A stretch of DNA of 64,000 nt, taken from contig NC_021592.1 in assembly GCF_000152265.2 (NCBI RefSeq), positions 1,674,001-1,738,000 of the forward strand, in the 5' to 3' direction. The notes under the pieces are model-generated. The model was not told where the DNA came from and did not search any database. It was given only the letters and a program-made list of their open reading frames with translations. The position numbers were made by a program, and so were the translations under genes. The stretch is from Ferroplasma acidarmanus Fer1. GTDB taxonomy: Archaea; Thermoplasmatota; Thermoplasmata; Thermoplasmatales; Thermoplasmataceae. The stretch's first letter is position 1, and the number at the start of each line of letters is the position of its first letter. Of this stretch, positions 15,639 to 24,555 are shown in pieces.

Positions 15639-16966
15639 AATAGTGTCCCACACCCTGCCTGGGGGAAATAGTTAAATATGACATCGTATGGCCCGATTCC
15701 AAACATTGCTATTATGGTGCCTATAAGGGCAGGTATGAGCGCATCAATACGGAGGTTCATGAAGACTGTTCTGGGAATATTGTAATAATCCCCTATTTTT
15801 GTTGTATGCCTGAGGTGTACAAACCAGTCGAATATCAATATGAATGTAAATGGAAATATAATGGATGCAAGGTCATCTATGAATGTTTCTATATGTGCTA
15901 GTATTCCTGCAATTGCCAGTATAATTCCACCAGCACCAAGTAATATGGTTGCTATGGGCTGTGCAAGCTTTTCATTGGGCTTTTTCCTGAATGCAGGCTG
16001 GAGTGCTGCCAGCAAATCAGCGGTTGCAGGATATAAATTCATCGCATTTGTATGTATTATTGCCAGTGATACACCGAGGGCAGCTATGAACACTACTATG
16101 CCAAAAAGCCCGTGGAGCCCGGGGAATGATAATGTTGCTATATTCCACCCACCAGTTGCTACACTGTTGCCTACCAGGCCTATCAGCCCCATTAAAAGTA
16201 CCGGTATCATTATGCCTACCGGGCTGGATATGAAATATTTCAGTTTTTTGCCACTACTGTCATGCTCCGAATATGGATACCCGAACCTGGTCTGTGTTGA
16301 AATTTTATATGACCATGCGAGGATAGAAAATCCGAGAAGGAAATTCAATGCTGCACCCCAGGTAAATGCCCCTATAGGATGCATTAGCATGGAAAAATTA
16401 ATGGTATATGTTGTAAGAAGGAAATATGCAAGTATAATATAGCTTACTATAAGCACAGGTGCACTGTACCTGAAAAAGTATTCCAGCCATTTTGCACCGA
16501 ATAAAACCAGTACAACCTGAATTACACCCATAACAACATACCATATTATAATGTTTGAATGTGTAAGCCCACTGATAATTGCAGCCCCTACAGTATCGTT
16601 GAGGCCGAAAAATCCTAAGTTAAGGAAAGTGAACACCAGAGAATAGGCACCGGAAGTCATAAATCCATATGTTTTCCTGGAAACTACCAGTGAAGGCACA
16701 GGAATCTGCCTTCCCATTTCAGCAACAAGGCCAGCTGGTATAATTCCAATTAATAGGGCAACAATTATAGCTATAGTTGCAAATGGAAGGCCCATATTAT
16801 ACAGTTCCAATCCTACTATGGGTGTTAGTGCAGATGCACTTGCCATTGCCCAGAATATCATAATCTTCCGGGACGACATTGTCCTTGCCTGGTTTGGAAT
16901 CGGGTTTACACCCACTACTTCAAGCCTGTGCTCCACAACATCGTTATCAAAACTCTTAACTACCAT
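15635..16966 (-). pseudogene. NCS1 nucleobase:cation symporter, truncated by IS
   Basis: This is the main part of an NCS1-family permease (cytosine/purine/allantoin type), with about 11 membrane helices and family features such as the N-terminal ARTMSSRKIMIFWAMASAS and GFFGLNDTVGAAI regions. At the IS border the frame runs into the terminal repeat and stops after about 7 foreign residues, so the last helix and tail are replaced. The protein may be non-functional or only partly active. The ATG at 16964-16966 is chosen because a TTTATATA TATA box lies 24 bases upstream. An in-frame ATG at 16987 would start inside that box. In the intact state it would import nucleobases, in line with the salvage genes at 22.8-24.3 kb. 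Confidence 0.85.
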
Positions 16967-17513
16967 ATTACGGTAAAAATATTGCATATATAAATTAATC
17001 TATTTGGGTATTCTCTAATACCTTTTATGTATTTTATGCAGAAATTTACTGTAGCCTTTCCCTATGTCCACATTCATAATCATCCTATTTAAATTGAGAT
17101 ACTCACCAAAGTTTTTGCTGGTAGAATCACATAGAATTTTAAAGAAACAATTGTTTTTATAAATATTATTTTTCCTGGCCAGTATAAAAATATTAATCAA
17201 GAAACTTAGAATGGTATTTCCTTACCTGTTATGATGATGCCGTGTCCGATTCATCATTTCTTTTCTTGCATTAGCAATTTTCACATGTATTTTTATGGGA
17301 TTTAGCATTGCTTACCGTACTTTCAATCTATACAGTTTAGCAAATCCTTAATTTCCAGCATACTTTGCAGGCAGACTAAAATACCTTCCTTGAAATCTAT
17401 TTTTAAACTCTATAATAGTACTGGACTATTTATATAAAGAAAGTACATAGTAAGGACGGATTAAACTGGATTAATCCATGGCACTGCAATTCTATACTTA
17501 TACTATAATATTA
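16967..17513. other. Intergenic region between permease and second IS
   Basis: No supported gene is seen in these 550 bases. The left end holds the permease promoter (TTTATATATG on the minus strand at 16985-16994). A minus-strand frame of about 60 codons at 17015-17200 has the Lys/Asn-rich composition of a decayed coding region, but I recognise no family. A perfect palindrome TGGATTAATCCA lies at 17467-17478, close to the IS border. The rest is AT-rich without repeats. Confidence 0.4.
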
Positions 17514-18513
17514 TAGGGTGTCTCACATTTTAACAATTGACGATTTTCATTATCCCCCTTGGTTTTTCTCCCAGTTCCCTGTTTGATATTACCATGAGAT
17601 TGTACGCAATGGCCTTTAATCCAATTGCAGTATCATAGTCCCTGTTCACAGTGTACCAGATATACTCTGCTTTCATAATCTCTTCAAGTATGCTGAAGGT
17701 ACGTTCTATTTCCCATCTAAGAGGATACATTGAAGCATATTCCTTTCTCAGGTCAATTCCTATTTTCCTGTTTACCGGTAACTTATCATTTACTATTCCT
17801 CTTCTCTTATTTGTATCAATTACAGGTAGAGCATGTGTATTTTCAAATATATAATCATAAATATCTGATGCATCGTAAGCTGAATCTGCAAGAATATATG
17901 AGAAGTCTCTCACAGAATCCACCATATCATGCGACACATGTGAATCATGCATATTTCCCTTTGTAATAAGCCATTCCATTATAATGAGAGAATCTATATC
18001 TATTGACATATGGCATTTTCTACCATAAGACCATCCCTTTGTGGTCTTTGACCATCCAGATACAGGGTCTTTATAATTACCCCATACTTTTCTCCTCATT
18101 GCAGTTGAATGCTTGCATGTATGGATTATAAATGAATCTATTGCAGCTATGGATTCAACTGAATAAAGATAGGTAATTTCGTTGTTTACTGCATGGAGGT
18201 CTATCATCCTTGCCCTCCTTGAAAGGGTCTGGAAGCTTGGTATTTCTGTGATACCAGCCATTCTGATATATTCCTCATGGTTTGTGAGGAATATTCTGGC
18301 TGATCTATAAGATATATTGAAAATCTGTAAAACTATCAGTACCTTCAATATCTGTCTATCTGTGTACTTTCTTTTCCTGTCATCAGGCGAAACAATATTA
18401 TCTATGATTTCCATAATCAATGGGATTTGCTGTGAGGGCATATCCCATTATTGTTTTTTTGTTAATAATGTTCGACATTTGTCTGATATTTTATGAAATG
18501 TGAGACACTCTAA
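17514..18513 (-). mobile_element. IS5/IS4-like insertion sequence
   Basis: This element of about 1.0 kb has imperfect inverted repeats, sharing GTGTCTCACATTT at 17519-17531 and its complement at 18497-18509. It carries one DDE transposase on the minus strand. The 8-bp palindrome TAATATTA flanks both ends (17506-17513 and 18514-18521), which could be a target duplication, though its palindromic AT sequence makes this uncertain. No known gene is interrupted; it lies between the permease promoter and the tricorn gene end. Confidence 0.8.
17530..18441 (-). CDS. DDE transposase of the second IS
   Basis: The product has 303 residues. An N-terminal helix-turn-helix region (YTDRQILKVLIVLQ) is followed by the catalytic core. 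The first Asp is in SIAAIDSFIIHT, the second in YILADSAYDASDIYD, and the Glu in PLRWEIERTFSILEE. This order and the WxIERxFSxxE block are typical of IS5/IS4-like transposases. All key residues are present and the frame is intact, so the element may be mobile. The gene nearly fills the IS and ends close to its left inverted repeat. Confidence 0.86.
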   Translation of the reverse strand: MPSQQIPLIMEIIDNIVSPDDRKRKYTDRQILKVLIVLQIFNISYRSARIFLTNHEEYIRMAGITEIPSFQTLSRRARMIDLHAVNNEITYLYSVESIAAIDSFIIHTCKHSTAMRRKVWGNYKDPVSGWSKTTKGWSYGRKCHMSIDIDSLIIMEWLITKGNMHDSHVSHDMVDSVRDFSYILADSAYDASDIYDYIFENTHALPVIDTNKRRGIVNDKLPVNRKIGIDLRKEYASMYPLRWEIERTFSILEEIMKAEYIWYTVNRDYDTAIGLKAIAYNLMVISNRELGEKPRGIMKIVNC

Positions 18514-18577
18514 TAATATTAAAAATTACCACCAGTAAGAGGGCAATATAAAATGAAATTTTTGATTACATATTCAT

Positions 18578-21500
18578 CTAAGCCAAATCGAGTTTTTTAT
18601 AATCATTCATTTCCTTTAAAATATATTCTATTGCAGTATCGAGCTGCACATCTCTAGATTTTATAAAATCCTGTGGCATATTTTCTACGTAAATATCCGG
18701 ATCTGTGCCATAGTTCTCCATTCCATATTTCACATCCTTAAACCATGTTGCAAATTGTGGCTGTGTTACCGTTGTATTATCAAGCAATTTTATTTTTGGG
18801 TTTATACCAACAACACCACCCCATGTTCTTGTGCCTATAACTTTGCCAAGCCCCATAAGTTTAAAAACATGGGTTCCTATATCACCATCTGACCCTGCAT
18901 ATTCATTTGTTAATCCGACCATAGGCCCATTGACAGAATCTACCGGGTATGGAGTTATAATGCCTCTACGTGGAACATCGTAACCGATCCTCTTCCTTGA
19001 TAATTTCTCCAATAATAACTGTGAAACGAAGCCACCACCGTTAAATCTAAAATCCACTATCAGGCCACTCCTGTTAGCTTCCCGATCATAAATCCTGAAA
19101 AATTCATTGAAACCATTCATTCCCATATCAGGTATATGGATGTATCCAATCTTATCGCCGGTTTTTTCATGAACATATTTTCTGTTTCTTTCAACAAATT
19201 CTCTGTACCTCAAATATTTTTCATCAATCATTGTCTTAACGTAGTATTTCTTAGTTTTATTTCTATTTCCAATTTCAATTGTTATTATTTCATTTGCATG
19301 ACCTGATAATAATTTATCAGGGTTATTTGCTGCGTCAAGGCTCACACCGTTTATGGACTTTATAATATCGTTTTCCTTTATATCTGTGTAAAGCAATGGT
19401 GATTTTTCGTTTTCATTGGATGGGTCTCCCTTATAAATTTTGGTTATTATATAATTGTTGTTTTTGAATTCATAGTCGATACCGAGTTTTCCAACACTTA
19501 TTGACTCTACATTTGAGAGGTCACCGCCTATTTCGTATGAATGGGATGTGCTGTATTCTCCCTGCATTTCCCTAATTAAATCAGACAACTCAAACCTTGT
19601 GCTCACTTTATTTAATAATTTCTTATATTTTAGATAGGGGGCATCTCCCAGTTCTTCAACCTTTTCCTTACTCCAGTAATTCTCTTTGATTAAATTAAAA
19701 GTTTCATATAACATGTTTTTCCATTCATTCATGGGCTCTATTGTAATATTCAATCTTGTTAAATTTATATCCTCATCCTTTTTCGTTTCAATTTCCCTCT
19801 CTATGAATTTATTGCTGGATTTTCCAATTAGCAGGAATTTTTTATTTCCGGATATAAGGTAATTAACAACTTCACTTTCATATAATTCGCTTTTTTTCTT
19901 TTTAAAGTCAAATAGCTCAATATTCCCTGTTTTTTCGCCGTTGTTGAAGAGATAGTATTTCATTGACCCCTCAACCGGATAATGTAGCAGCAGGACACCA
20001 TTATTTACCGGAATGATGTTAGCATAATCTTCTGCCGGTACTGGAAAAACTTCGCTTAATTGTACAATATTGTCAAGCTTGTATTCGCCAGGAGTATTTT
20101 CATGCAATTCTTCAGGTATATCTGAAAACAACGGGAAGATATTTTCCTTCACAGGTATGGCAAATGGCTTGGTTATTTTCGGGTAACCTAAATTAAACAC
20201 AAGCTGGTCTGCAACCGGGTCAAGTGACCGTTTGGACAGGTAAAATAGATAATTGTCGTCGTTACTGAAAACAGGTTTGAAGTCTATAGCACCGGGAGTT
20301 GTTGCGTCATATTTTTTATTGGTTTTTAAATCAAATATCTTTATGGACGAACTGCCGTTATATCCGTAGTATTCTGATTCAGGATAGGAATATGCAAGCA
20401 ATATGGAATCATTTGACCACGAAAAATCGTCTATTGTTCCTGATTCGCTTTCATCTATCTTATTTATGTTTCCATTTTCAAGGTTTAAGATAAATAATTC
20501 AAATCTGTTATTCCCAATTGCGATGTATTTGCCATCAGGTGAAGCTTTCAAGGAAAAAATTATGCCATTTTTGAAGTCAAAGAATTTTTTCAATGTTTTA
20601 TCAACACTGTATAATAATATTTGATTATTCTCTTCATTATAATTATATATTATTATATCGTTATTATTCATAAATTCAATTATCTGATTTTTCAATTTAT
20701 TTATATTCATAACAGGGCCAGTTTTGATGCCTGTAAATAATGCTTGCCCCCTGCTTATCAAGCCAATTAAATTTCCGGTATAATTTATTTTATAATCTGT
20801 CAAATAATCTGTTGCCTTTACAATCCTGCTTTCAATATTCACTGATGGTATATTTATATTTATCTCCAGTTTTTCTACTATGTCATTCTGGAATGTAAAC
20901 AAAGATCCGGATTTCTGAAAGATTATTTTTTTGTTGTCTGAACTGGCATTTCTCACATAGTAATCCTTAAAATCTGTATGTTTTTTGAGATTGCCTCCAG
21001 TAAAATCGGTTGAATATATATTTGCACTCCCCTCATGGTCCGAAATAAAATATAATTCATCGTTGTAAATCATAGGTGAATTTACATTTGATTCCAGGTC
21101 TATTATTATTTTAAAATCATCATTCTTGCATGACAATATTTTTCCCCTTGTCCCTCCTTTATATCGCTTCCAGTGGGGCATATCTATTGTATTTCTGCCA
21201 ATTATGGTATAATCTGCGTAATATATAATATTTAAAGCTGGCCCAAGATTTAGGGGTTCAATATTTCCATTCACTATTCTGTATAACATAGGCGTTCCGA
21301 ATGGATAATATGCATCGGTTGAAATTATCAAATTGCCATTCTTATCAAAGCCTGCAATTGATGTATACATTCTTCTGCTCGTGCTTTTACCACAAAGATA
21401 TGTAACCCTGGTTAAATTGCCCCTCTCAAGGTCTATTGAATATATGTCGGAAGATTCGCCGGATTTTCCTGTCATCAATCTGAAATAGACATATCTTTTA

Positions 21501-21652
21501 TCTGGGCTAATTTTTGGATTTGTAACTATGCCTAAATTGTTAGTCAATCTTTCAATATTTTTTGTGTTAATATTGTATTTCCATAGGTCATTATCATTGA
21601 CAAAAACAACTAAATTATCATTTATATCTGGATACATAAAATATCTTTCCAT
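18578..21652 (-). CDS. tri: Tricorn protease
   Basis: This is a large cytosolic protease that trims peptides released by the proteasome. It has about 1024 residues: an N-terminal six-bladed beta-propeller starting with YPDINDNLVVFVNDNDLW, a seven-bladed propeller, a C1 domain with STSHSYE (catalytic His, near residue 702), a PDZ domain (VGKLGIDYEF to IKSINGVSL), and a C2 domain with the nucleophile Ser in NEYAGSDGD (near 920) and the Glu in GMENYG (near 980). The order and spacing match the Thermoplasma acidophilum enzyme. The ATG at 21650-21652 aligns best with that protein; an in-frame TTG lies two codons upstream. The gene stands alone. Confidence 0.95.
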   Translation of the reverse strand: MERYFMYPDINDNLVVFVNDNDLWKYNINTKNIERLTNNLGIVTNPKISPDKRYVYFRLMTGKSGESSDIYSIDLERGNLTRVTYLCGKSTSRRMYTSIAGFDKNGNLIISTDAYYPFGTPMLYRIVNGNIEPLNLGPALNIIYYADYTIIGRNTIDMPHWKRYKGGTRGKILSCKNDDFKIIIDLESNVNSPMIYNDELYFISDHEGSANIYSTDFTGGNLKKHTDFKDYYVRNASSDNKKIIFQKSGSLFTFQNDIVEKLEININIPSVNIESRIVKATDYLTDYKINYTGNLIGLISRGQALFTGIKTGPVMNINKLKNQIIEFMNNNDIIIYNYNEENNQILLYSVDKTLKKFFDFKNGIIFSLKASPDGKYIAIGNNRFELFILNLENGNINKIDESESGTIDDFSWSNDSILLAYSYPESEYYGYNGSSSIKIFDLKTNKKYDATTPGAIDFKPVFSNDDNYLFYLSKRSLDPVADQLVFNLGYPKITKPFAIPVKENIFPLFSDIPEELHENTPGEYKLDNIVQLSEVFPVPAEDYANIIPVNNGVLLLHYPVEGSMKYYLFNNGEKTGNIELFDFKKKKSELYESEVVNYLISGNKKFLLIGKSSNKFIEREIETKKDEDINLTRLNITIEPMNEWKNMLYETFNLIKENYWSKEKVEELGDAPYLKYKKLLNKVSTRFELSDLIREMQGEYSTSHSYEIGGDLSNVESISVGKLGIDYEFKNNNYIITKIYKGDPSNENEKSPLLYTDIKENDIIKSINGVSLDAANNPDKLLSGHANEIITIEIGNRNKTKKYYVKTMIDEKYLRYREFVERNRKYVHEKTGDKIGYIHIPDMGMNGFNEFFRIYDREANRSGLIVDFRFNGGGFVSQLLLEKLSRKRIGYDVPRRGIITPYPVDSVNGPMVGLTNEYAGSDGDIGTHVFKLMGLGKVIGTRTWGGVVGINPKIKLLDNTTVTQPQFATWFKDVKYGMENYGTDPDIYVENMPQDFIKSRDVQLDTAIEYILKEMNDYKKLDLA

Positions 21653-21823
21653 ATACAAATTATACTTGGTTTTTATTTATATGTTTTGCTTGATGCATAT
21701 TGCCATAGATAAATTTTGCAAAAACACAAAATTTGAGAAATTCAACGAAAGACTACATGCCAGGAATGAATTTAACTAAAAAAATAAATGTTATTTGCCA
21801 GTACTCTTCCAGAGTAACAGGCT

Positions 21824-22786
21824 TTATAGTTTCTTCATCATAATATTCTCTATATTATGTGTTTTCCCTTTCTCAATTATTAATTCTGCACGGTATCTTG
21901 TTTTAACAATATTTTCAGAATAATTTTTGCCATTTATGTTATCCCATATCTTTGATGATAATTCCCTGGCTTCTTCCTTTGTGAGTTCTGAATACTTCTT
22001 GAAATAGGAGTCTTTGTCTTTAAACGCGGTTTCCATGAGCAGGAAAAACCGTTCTACAAACCATTCTTTAATATATTCCACCTTTGCGTCAATAAATATG
22101 GAAAAATCAAGAAAATCGGAGACATAGATCTCATCCTTCTTTCCAGGATTTTTTACTTGCAATATATTCAGCCCTTCCAGTATCAGTATATCCGGGTCAA
22201 CAAGGTCCTGCTTTTCCGGGAGTATGTCATATTTCAGGTGTGAATATACCGGTATCTGCGTGCGGGCTACACCGGATTTGATATCAACAAGAAAATTTAT
22301 GAGGTCCTGGGTTTCATAACTTTCAGGGAAGCCCTTTCTTTCCATAATATTCTCTTCCATAAGCCGGGCATTGCTTTTAAGGAAATTATCCGTTGATACT
22401 ATATAAATTCTCAAATCTGGATTTATTCTCTCTAATAGGGTTTTCAAAAGCCTCGAAGTAGTACTTTTTCCAACAGCAACACTTCCTGTCACCCCGATAA
22501 TAAATGGCATTTTCCTGGGCTTAATGCCCATAAAATCGTTTCTCTCCCTGTAAAGGTTAATGTTATTATTTATTGAGAGCTGCAACAGCCTTGTAATAGG
22601 AAAATAAAAGTCCTGTATTTCAGATGCAGTGATTTTATCATTTAACGCAAGTATCCCTTTAATATCACTTTCTGACAGAGTAATATTAAGATTTCCCCTT
22701 CTCTTTGCCCATTCATCTCTACTAAAGCTAAGATATAGGTTTGAGCTGATGTTTCTCCGGGGCATGTAGGTCTTGTTCATGTCCAT
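21824..22786 (-). CDS. coaA: Pantothenate kinase, bacterial type I
   Basis: It phosphorylates pantothenate with ATP, the first step of CoA synthesis in bacteria. The product has 320 residues with the P-loop GSVAVGKST at 101-109 and the CoaA signatures STDNFL, ERKGFPESYE and PVYSHLKYD, then DILILEGLN. Most archaea use pantoate kinase and phosphopantothenate synthetase instead. A CoaA-type enzyme has been reported from the relative Picrophilus torridus, so it is a lineage trait probably gained from bacteria. It is followed on the same strand by tricorn and preceded by nucleoside-salvage genes. Confidence 0.92.
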   Translation of the reverse strand: MDMNKTYMPRRNISSNLYLSFSRDEWAKRRGNLNITLSESDIKGILALNDKITASEIQDFYFPITRLLQLSINNNINLYRERNDFMGIKPRKMPFIIGVTGSVAVGKSTTSRLLKTLLERINPDLRIYIVSTDNFLKSNARLMEENIMERKGFPESYETQDLINFLVDIKSGVARTQIPVYSHLKYDILPEKQDLVDPDILILEGLNILQVKNPGKKDEIYVSDFLDFSIFIDAKVEYIKEWFVERFFLLMETAFKDKDSYFKKYSELTKEEARELSSKIWDNINGKNYSENIVKTRYRAELIIEKGKTHNIENIMMKKL

Positions 22787-22824
22787 AAATGGTTAAATAG
22801 TATTTAAATTCTTAACCGGGAATA

Positions 22825-23277
22825 TTATCTGTTAATTTTTTCCTTTAATTTTCCTAGAAGCACTTCAAGGCCATTCCAGTCATGCACTATATCATATGAC
22901 ATGCAATAATCCAGCATCAGGTTATTCTGCCCTGATGCAAATCTCCTATTGTCGGTCTGGAATCCGATGCATATTTTGCCAAAGGCATAAGCCATTCCAA
23001 GTTCAACGCAGGCACCTTCATCCGGCACCCTGCCATCCATTACCATAATAAGTGCTGATGAGGATTTAAGGGCATCAACATCCCGGTTAAATACCCTTTT
23101 GCTCGTCTCCGGCCATAAATCAGGGTCTTTCAAAAGCATTTCGTCCTCCCCACCATCCCTCTGTGGGAGGTAGGTTGTAAAGCCACGTTTTTCAAGAAAG
23201 CCTGCCAGTTCCCTGTTAAATTTCAATTCCATCTCATTAAACAGTGGGGCTGAAATATAAAAATCATAAGATTTCAT
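22825..23277 (-). CDS. Nucleoside 2-deoxyribosyltransferase
   Basis: A 150-residue protein of the NDT family, which swaps the base on 2-deoxyribonucleosides. The N-terminal ISAPLFNEMELKFNREL substrate loop and the catalytic Glu (about residue 92) in PDEGACVELGMAYAFGK are visible, followed by KICIGFQTDNR. It acts in the cytosol in nucleobase and nucleoside salvage. It lies 38 bases upstream of the pantothenate kinase gene and 138 bases downstream of a nucleoside hydrolase on the same strand. Confidence 0.88.
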   Translation of the reverse strand: MKSYDFYISAPLFNEMELKFNRELAGFLEKRGFTTYLPQRDGGEDEMLLKDPDLWPETSKRVFNRDVDALKSSSALIMVMDGRVPDEGACVELGMAYAFGKICIGFQTDNRRFASGQNNLMLDYCMSYDIVHDWNGLEVLLGKLKEKINR

Positions 23278-23415
23278 TATGCTTTATTTGAATAATAAAT
23301 AAAGTTTTTTTGAAAAGCATTTAAATTCTATACATCATTATAATTCCAAATAATTATTTAGAAATTCATATGTAGAAAAGCAATTATTTAGCTGGTACCG
23401 ATGCATTGTTCCTGA

Positions 23416-24297
23416 CTATGCCAAATTGCCATATATCCTGTTCACAAGCCCTTTCCGGTAAGCCTGTGGATTTATCCCGGTAGCTATTCTCTTTTTCCCA
23501 TCACGCTTTTCTATAAATTCTGTACTCCCATCAGGTTTGACTGTAATTTCCCCATTCACAAACTTAAAAGCATCAGGTTCTATGAAGGAAAAAACTGCTA
23601 TGGGGTCATGCATTTCAAAAGTGCCATGCTCTTCTATCATAAATTTTGTGGTTTTATGGATAAAATCTTCTAATGGGCTGCCAGAACTACTCGGCGGTAT
23701 ACTTTTTATTGCAAGTTCCCTGTTCATTGTAACGTCCAGTGGAACAATAGTTTCGTTGATATCCTCTTCCATGACTATTTTAGCCGCCTCCGGGTCGTAA
23801 AATATATTAAATTCAGCATTTCCCATATTTCCCTTTCCATATGGGGTAATGCCAAATGCGCCTCCCATGATTATTATCTGTTCTATGTTCTCTTTTATAC
23901 TATTATCCAGTCTCATGAGGATTCCCAGGGAAGTTAAAGGAGATGTACAGATTATGGTATGTTTTTCCCGTTTTAATGCTTCATACATTTTAATTATTCC
24001 ATTATGGTGATCTTTTTCCTGAACCGGATCATTAAATTCGTATGTTCCAAGCCCCTTATCGCCATGAAAATTTTCATAATAATGGGGTTTTATAAGTGGC
24101 CTGGCAGATCCATGGTACACAGGGCAATCAAAATCAAGCAACTTTGCCACACCAGCTGTATTCCTGTAAGTATTCTCAAGCAATGAATTTCCTGAAGAAG
24201 CAACAATGAATTCTGGAGTAATATTGTACTGTTTCAACAAAATCATTGCAAAAGCGTCATCGATTCCAGTATCCACATTAAGAATAACCCTGTTCAT
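23416..24297 (-). CDS. Inosine/uridine-preferring nucleoside hydrolase
   Basis: It hydrolyses the N-glycosidic bond of ribonucleosides to free base and ribose. The product has 293 residues with the Ca2+-binding DTGIDDA at positions 9-15, the VYHGSARPL segment, TSPLTSLG and the C-terminal MHDPIAVFSF that supplies another metal ligand. Length and motifs are normal for the IunH/RihA family. It acts with the neighbouring deoxyribosyltransferase in nucleoside salvage. The permease that would supply nucleobases from outside is broken by an IS 7 kb away. Confidence 0.92.
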   Translation of the reverse strand: MNRVILNVDTGIDDAFAMILLKQYNITPEFIVASSGNSLLENTYRNTAGVAKLLDFDCPVYHGSARPLIKPHYYENFHGDKGLGTYEFNDPVQEKDHHNGIIKMYEALKREKHTIICTSPLTSLGILMRLDNSIKENIEQIIIMGGAFGITPYGKGNMGNAEFNIFYDPEAAKIVMEEDINETIVPLDVTMNRELAIKSIPPSSSGSPLEDFIHKTTKFMIEEHGTFEMHDPIAVFSFIEPDAFKFVNGEITVKPDGSTEFIEKRDGKKRIATGINPQAYRKGLVNRIYGNLA

Positions 24298-24455
24298 TTC
24301 TGATTATAACCTGCTTATAAAAATATTTTGCCATTGTAATTCATTTCAGCCTGTGCAGAAATAATAGCAAATATTGCCATATATAACAATTGAATTCCCA
24401 ATTTAAATACATGTAAACGCTAAAATTAATATCTGTATATATTATACTTTCATAG

Positions 24456-24503
24456 ATGGCAGGAATTCGAGCCTATTTCCTATTCAATGGGTTCAGCCCA
24501 TAA
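24456..24503 (+). CDS. Possible 15-codon leader ORF of the SDR/thiolase-like operon
   Basis: A short frame starting at ATG 24456 encodes MAGIRAYFLFNGFSP and stops at 24501-24503, within the nested hairpin described next. A TATA-like AAATTAAT lies about 27 bases upstream, so it could be translated from a leaderless mRNA. It could equally be chance; no homolog is recognised. Confidence 0.22.
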   Translation: MAGIRAYFLFNGFSP

Positions 24504-24530
24504 TGTATGTAAATAGCCGGCATTCCTGTT
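24458..24530 (+). promoter_or_regulatory. Nested inverted repeats in the operon leader
   Basis: Three helices nest around one loop. GGCAGGAAT (24458-24466) pairs with ATTCCTGTT (24522-24530), with two G-U pairs. CTATTT (24473-24478) pairs with AAATAG (24511-24516). ATGGG (24487-24491) pairs with CCCAT (24497-24501) around TTCAG. The operon ATG at 24556 comes 25 bases later and has an SD-like GGAG at 24541-24544, so a leader RNA is expected. It could be an RNA switch, an operator, or a remnant of a small inverted-repeat element. A strong TATA (TATATATT, 24437-24444) would start the RNA near 24467, inside the outer helix, so which promoter is used matters. Confidence 0.4.
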
Positions 24531-24555
24531 ATTCAATCTTGGAGAATGATAATTT

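Larger units (their letters stand above)
14386..15655 (+). mobile_element. Insertion sequence with DUF2080 gene and DDE transposase
   Basis: This 1270-bp element is bounded by perfect 17-bp inverted repeats, GGGTGTGGGACACTATT at the left and its complement at 15639-15655. It is flanked by 9-bp direct repeats. It carries a small DUF2080 gene on the minus strand and a DDE transposase on the plus strand. The intact repeats, duplication and transposase indicate a recent insertion. The transposase has the Y-2-R-3-E-6-K signature of the IS4 superfamily, and a 9-bp duplication fits that group. It interrupts the NCS1 permease gene. Confidence 0.9.

Noticed and set aside
15840-16442. 200-codon frame antisense to the NCS1 permease
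   Set aside because: The opposite strand encodes a clear membrane transporter. The antisense product has no recognisable domain or start signals.
17310-17340. CTTTCAATCTATAC resembles the end of an archaeal CRISPR repeat
   Set aside because: It occurs once. There is no regularly spaced second copy, no leader and no cas gene in the window.
14386-18513. Composite transposon formed by the two IS elements
   Set aside because: The elements have different ends and transposases, and each has its own flanking repeats, so they cannot move together as a unit.
24485-24505. GGGTTCAGCCC looked like a tRNA T arm
   Set aside because: No acceptor stem or anticodon arm can be drawn around it. It is better explained as the inner hairpin of the leader structure.
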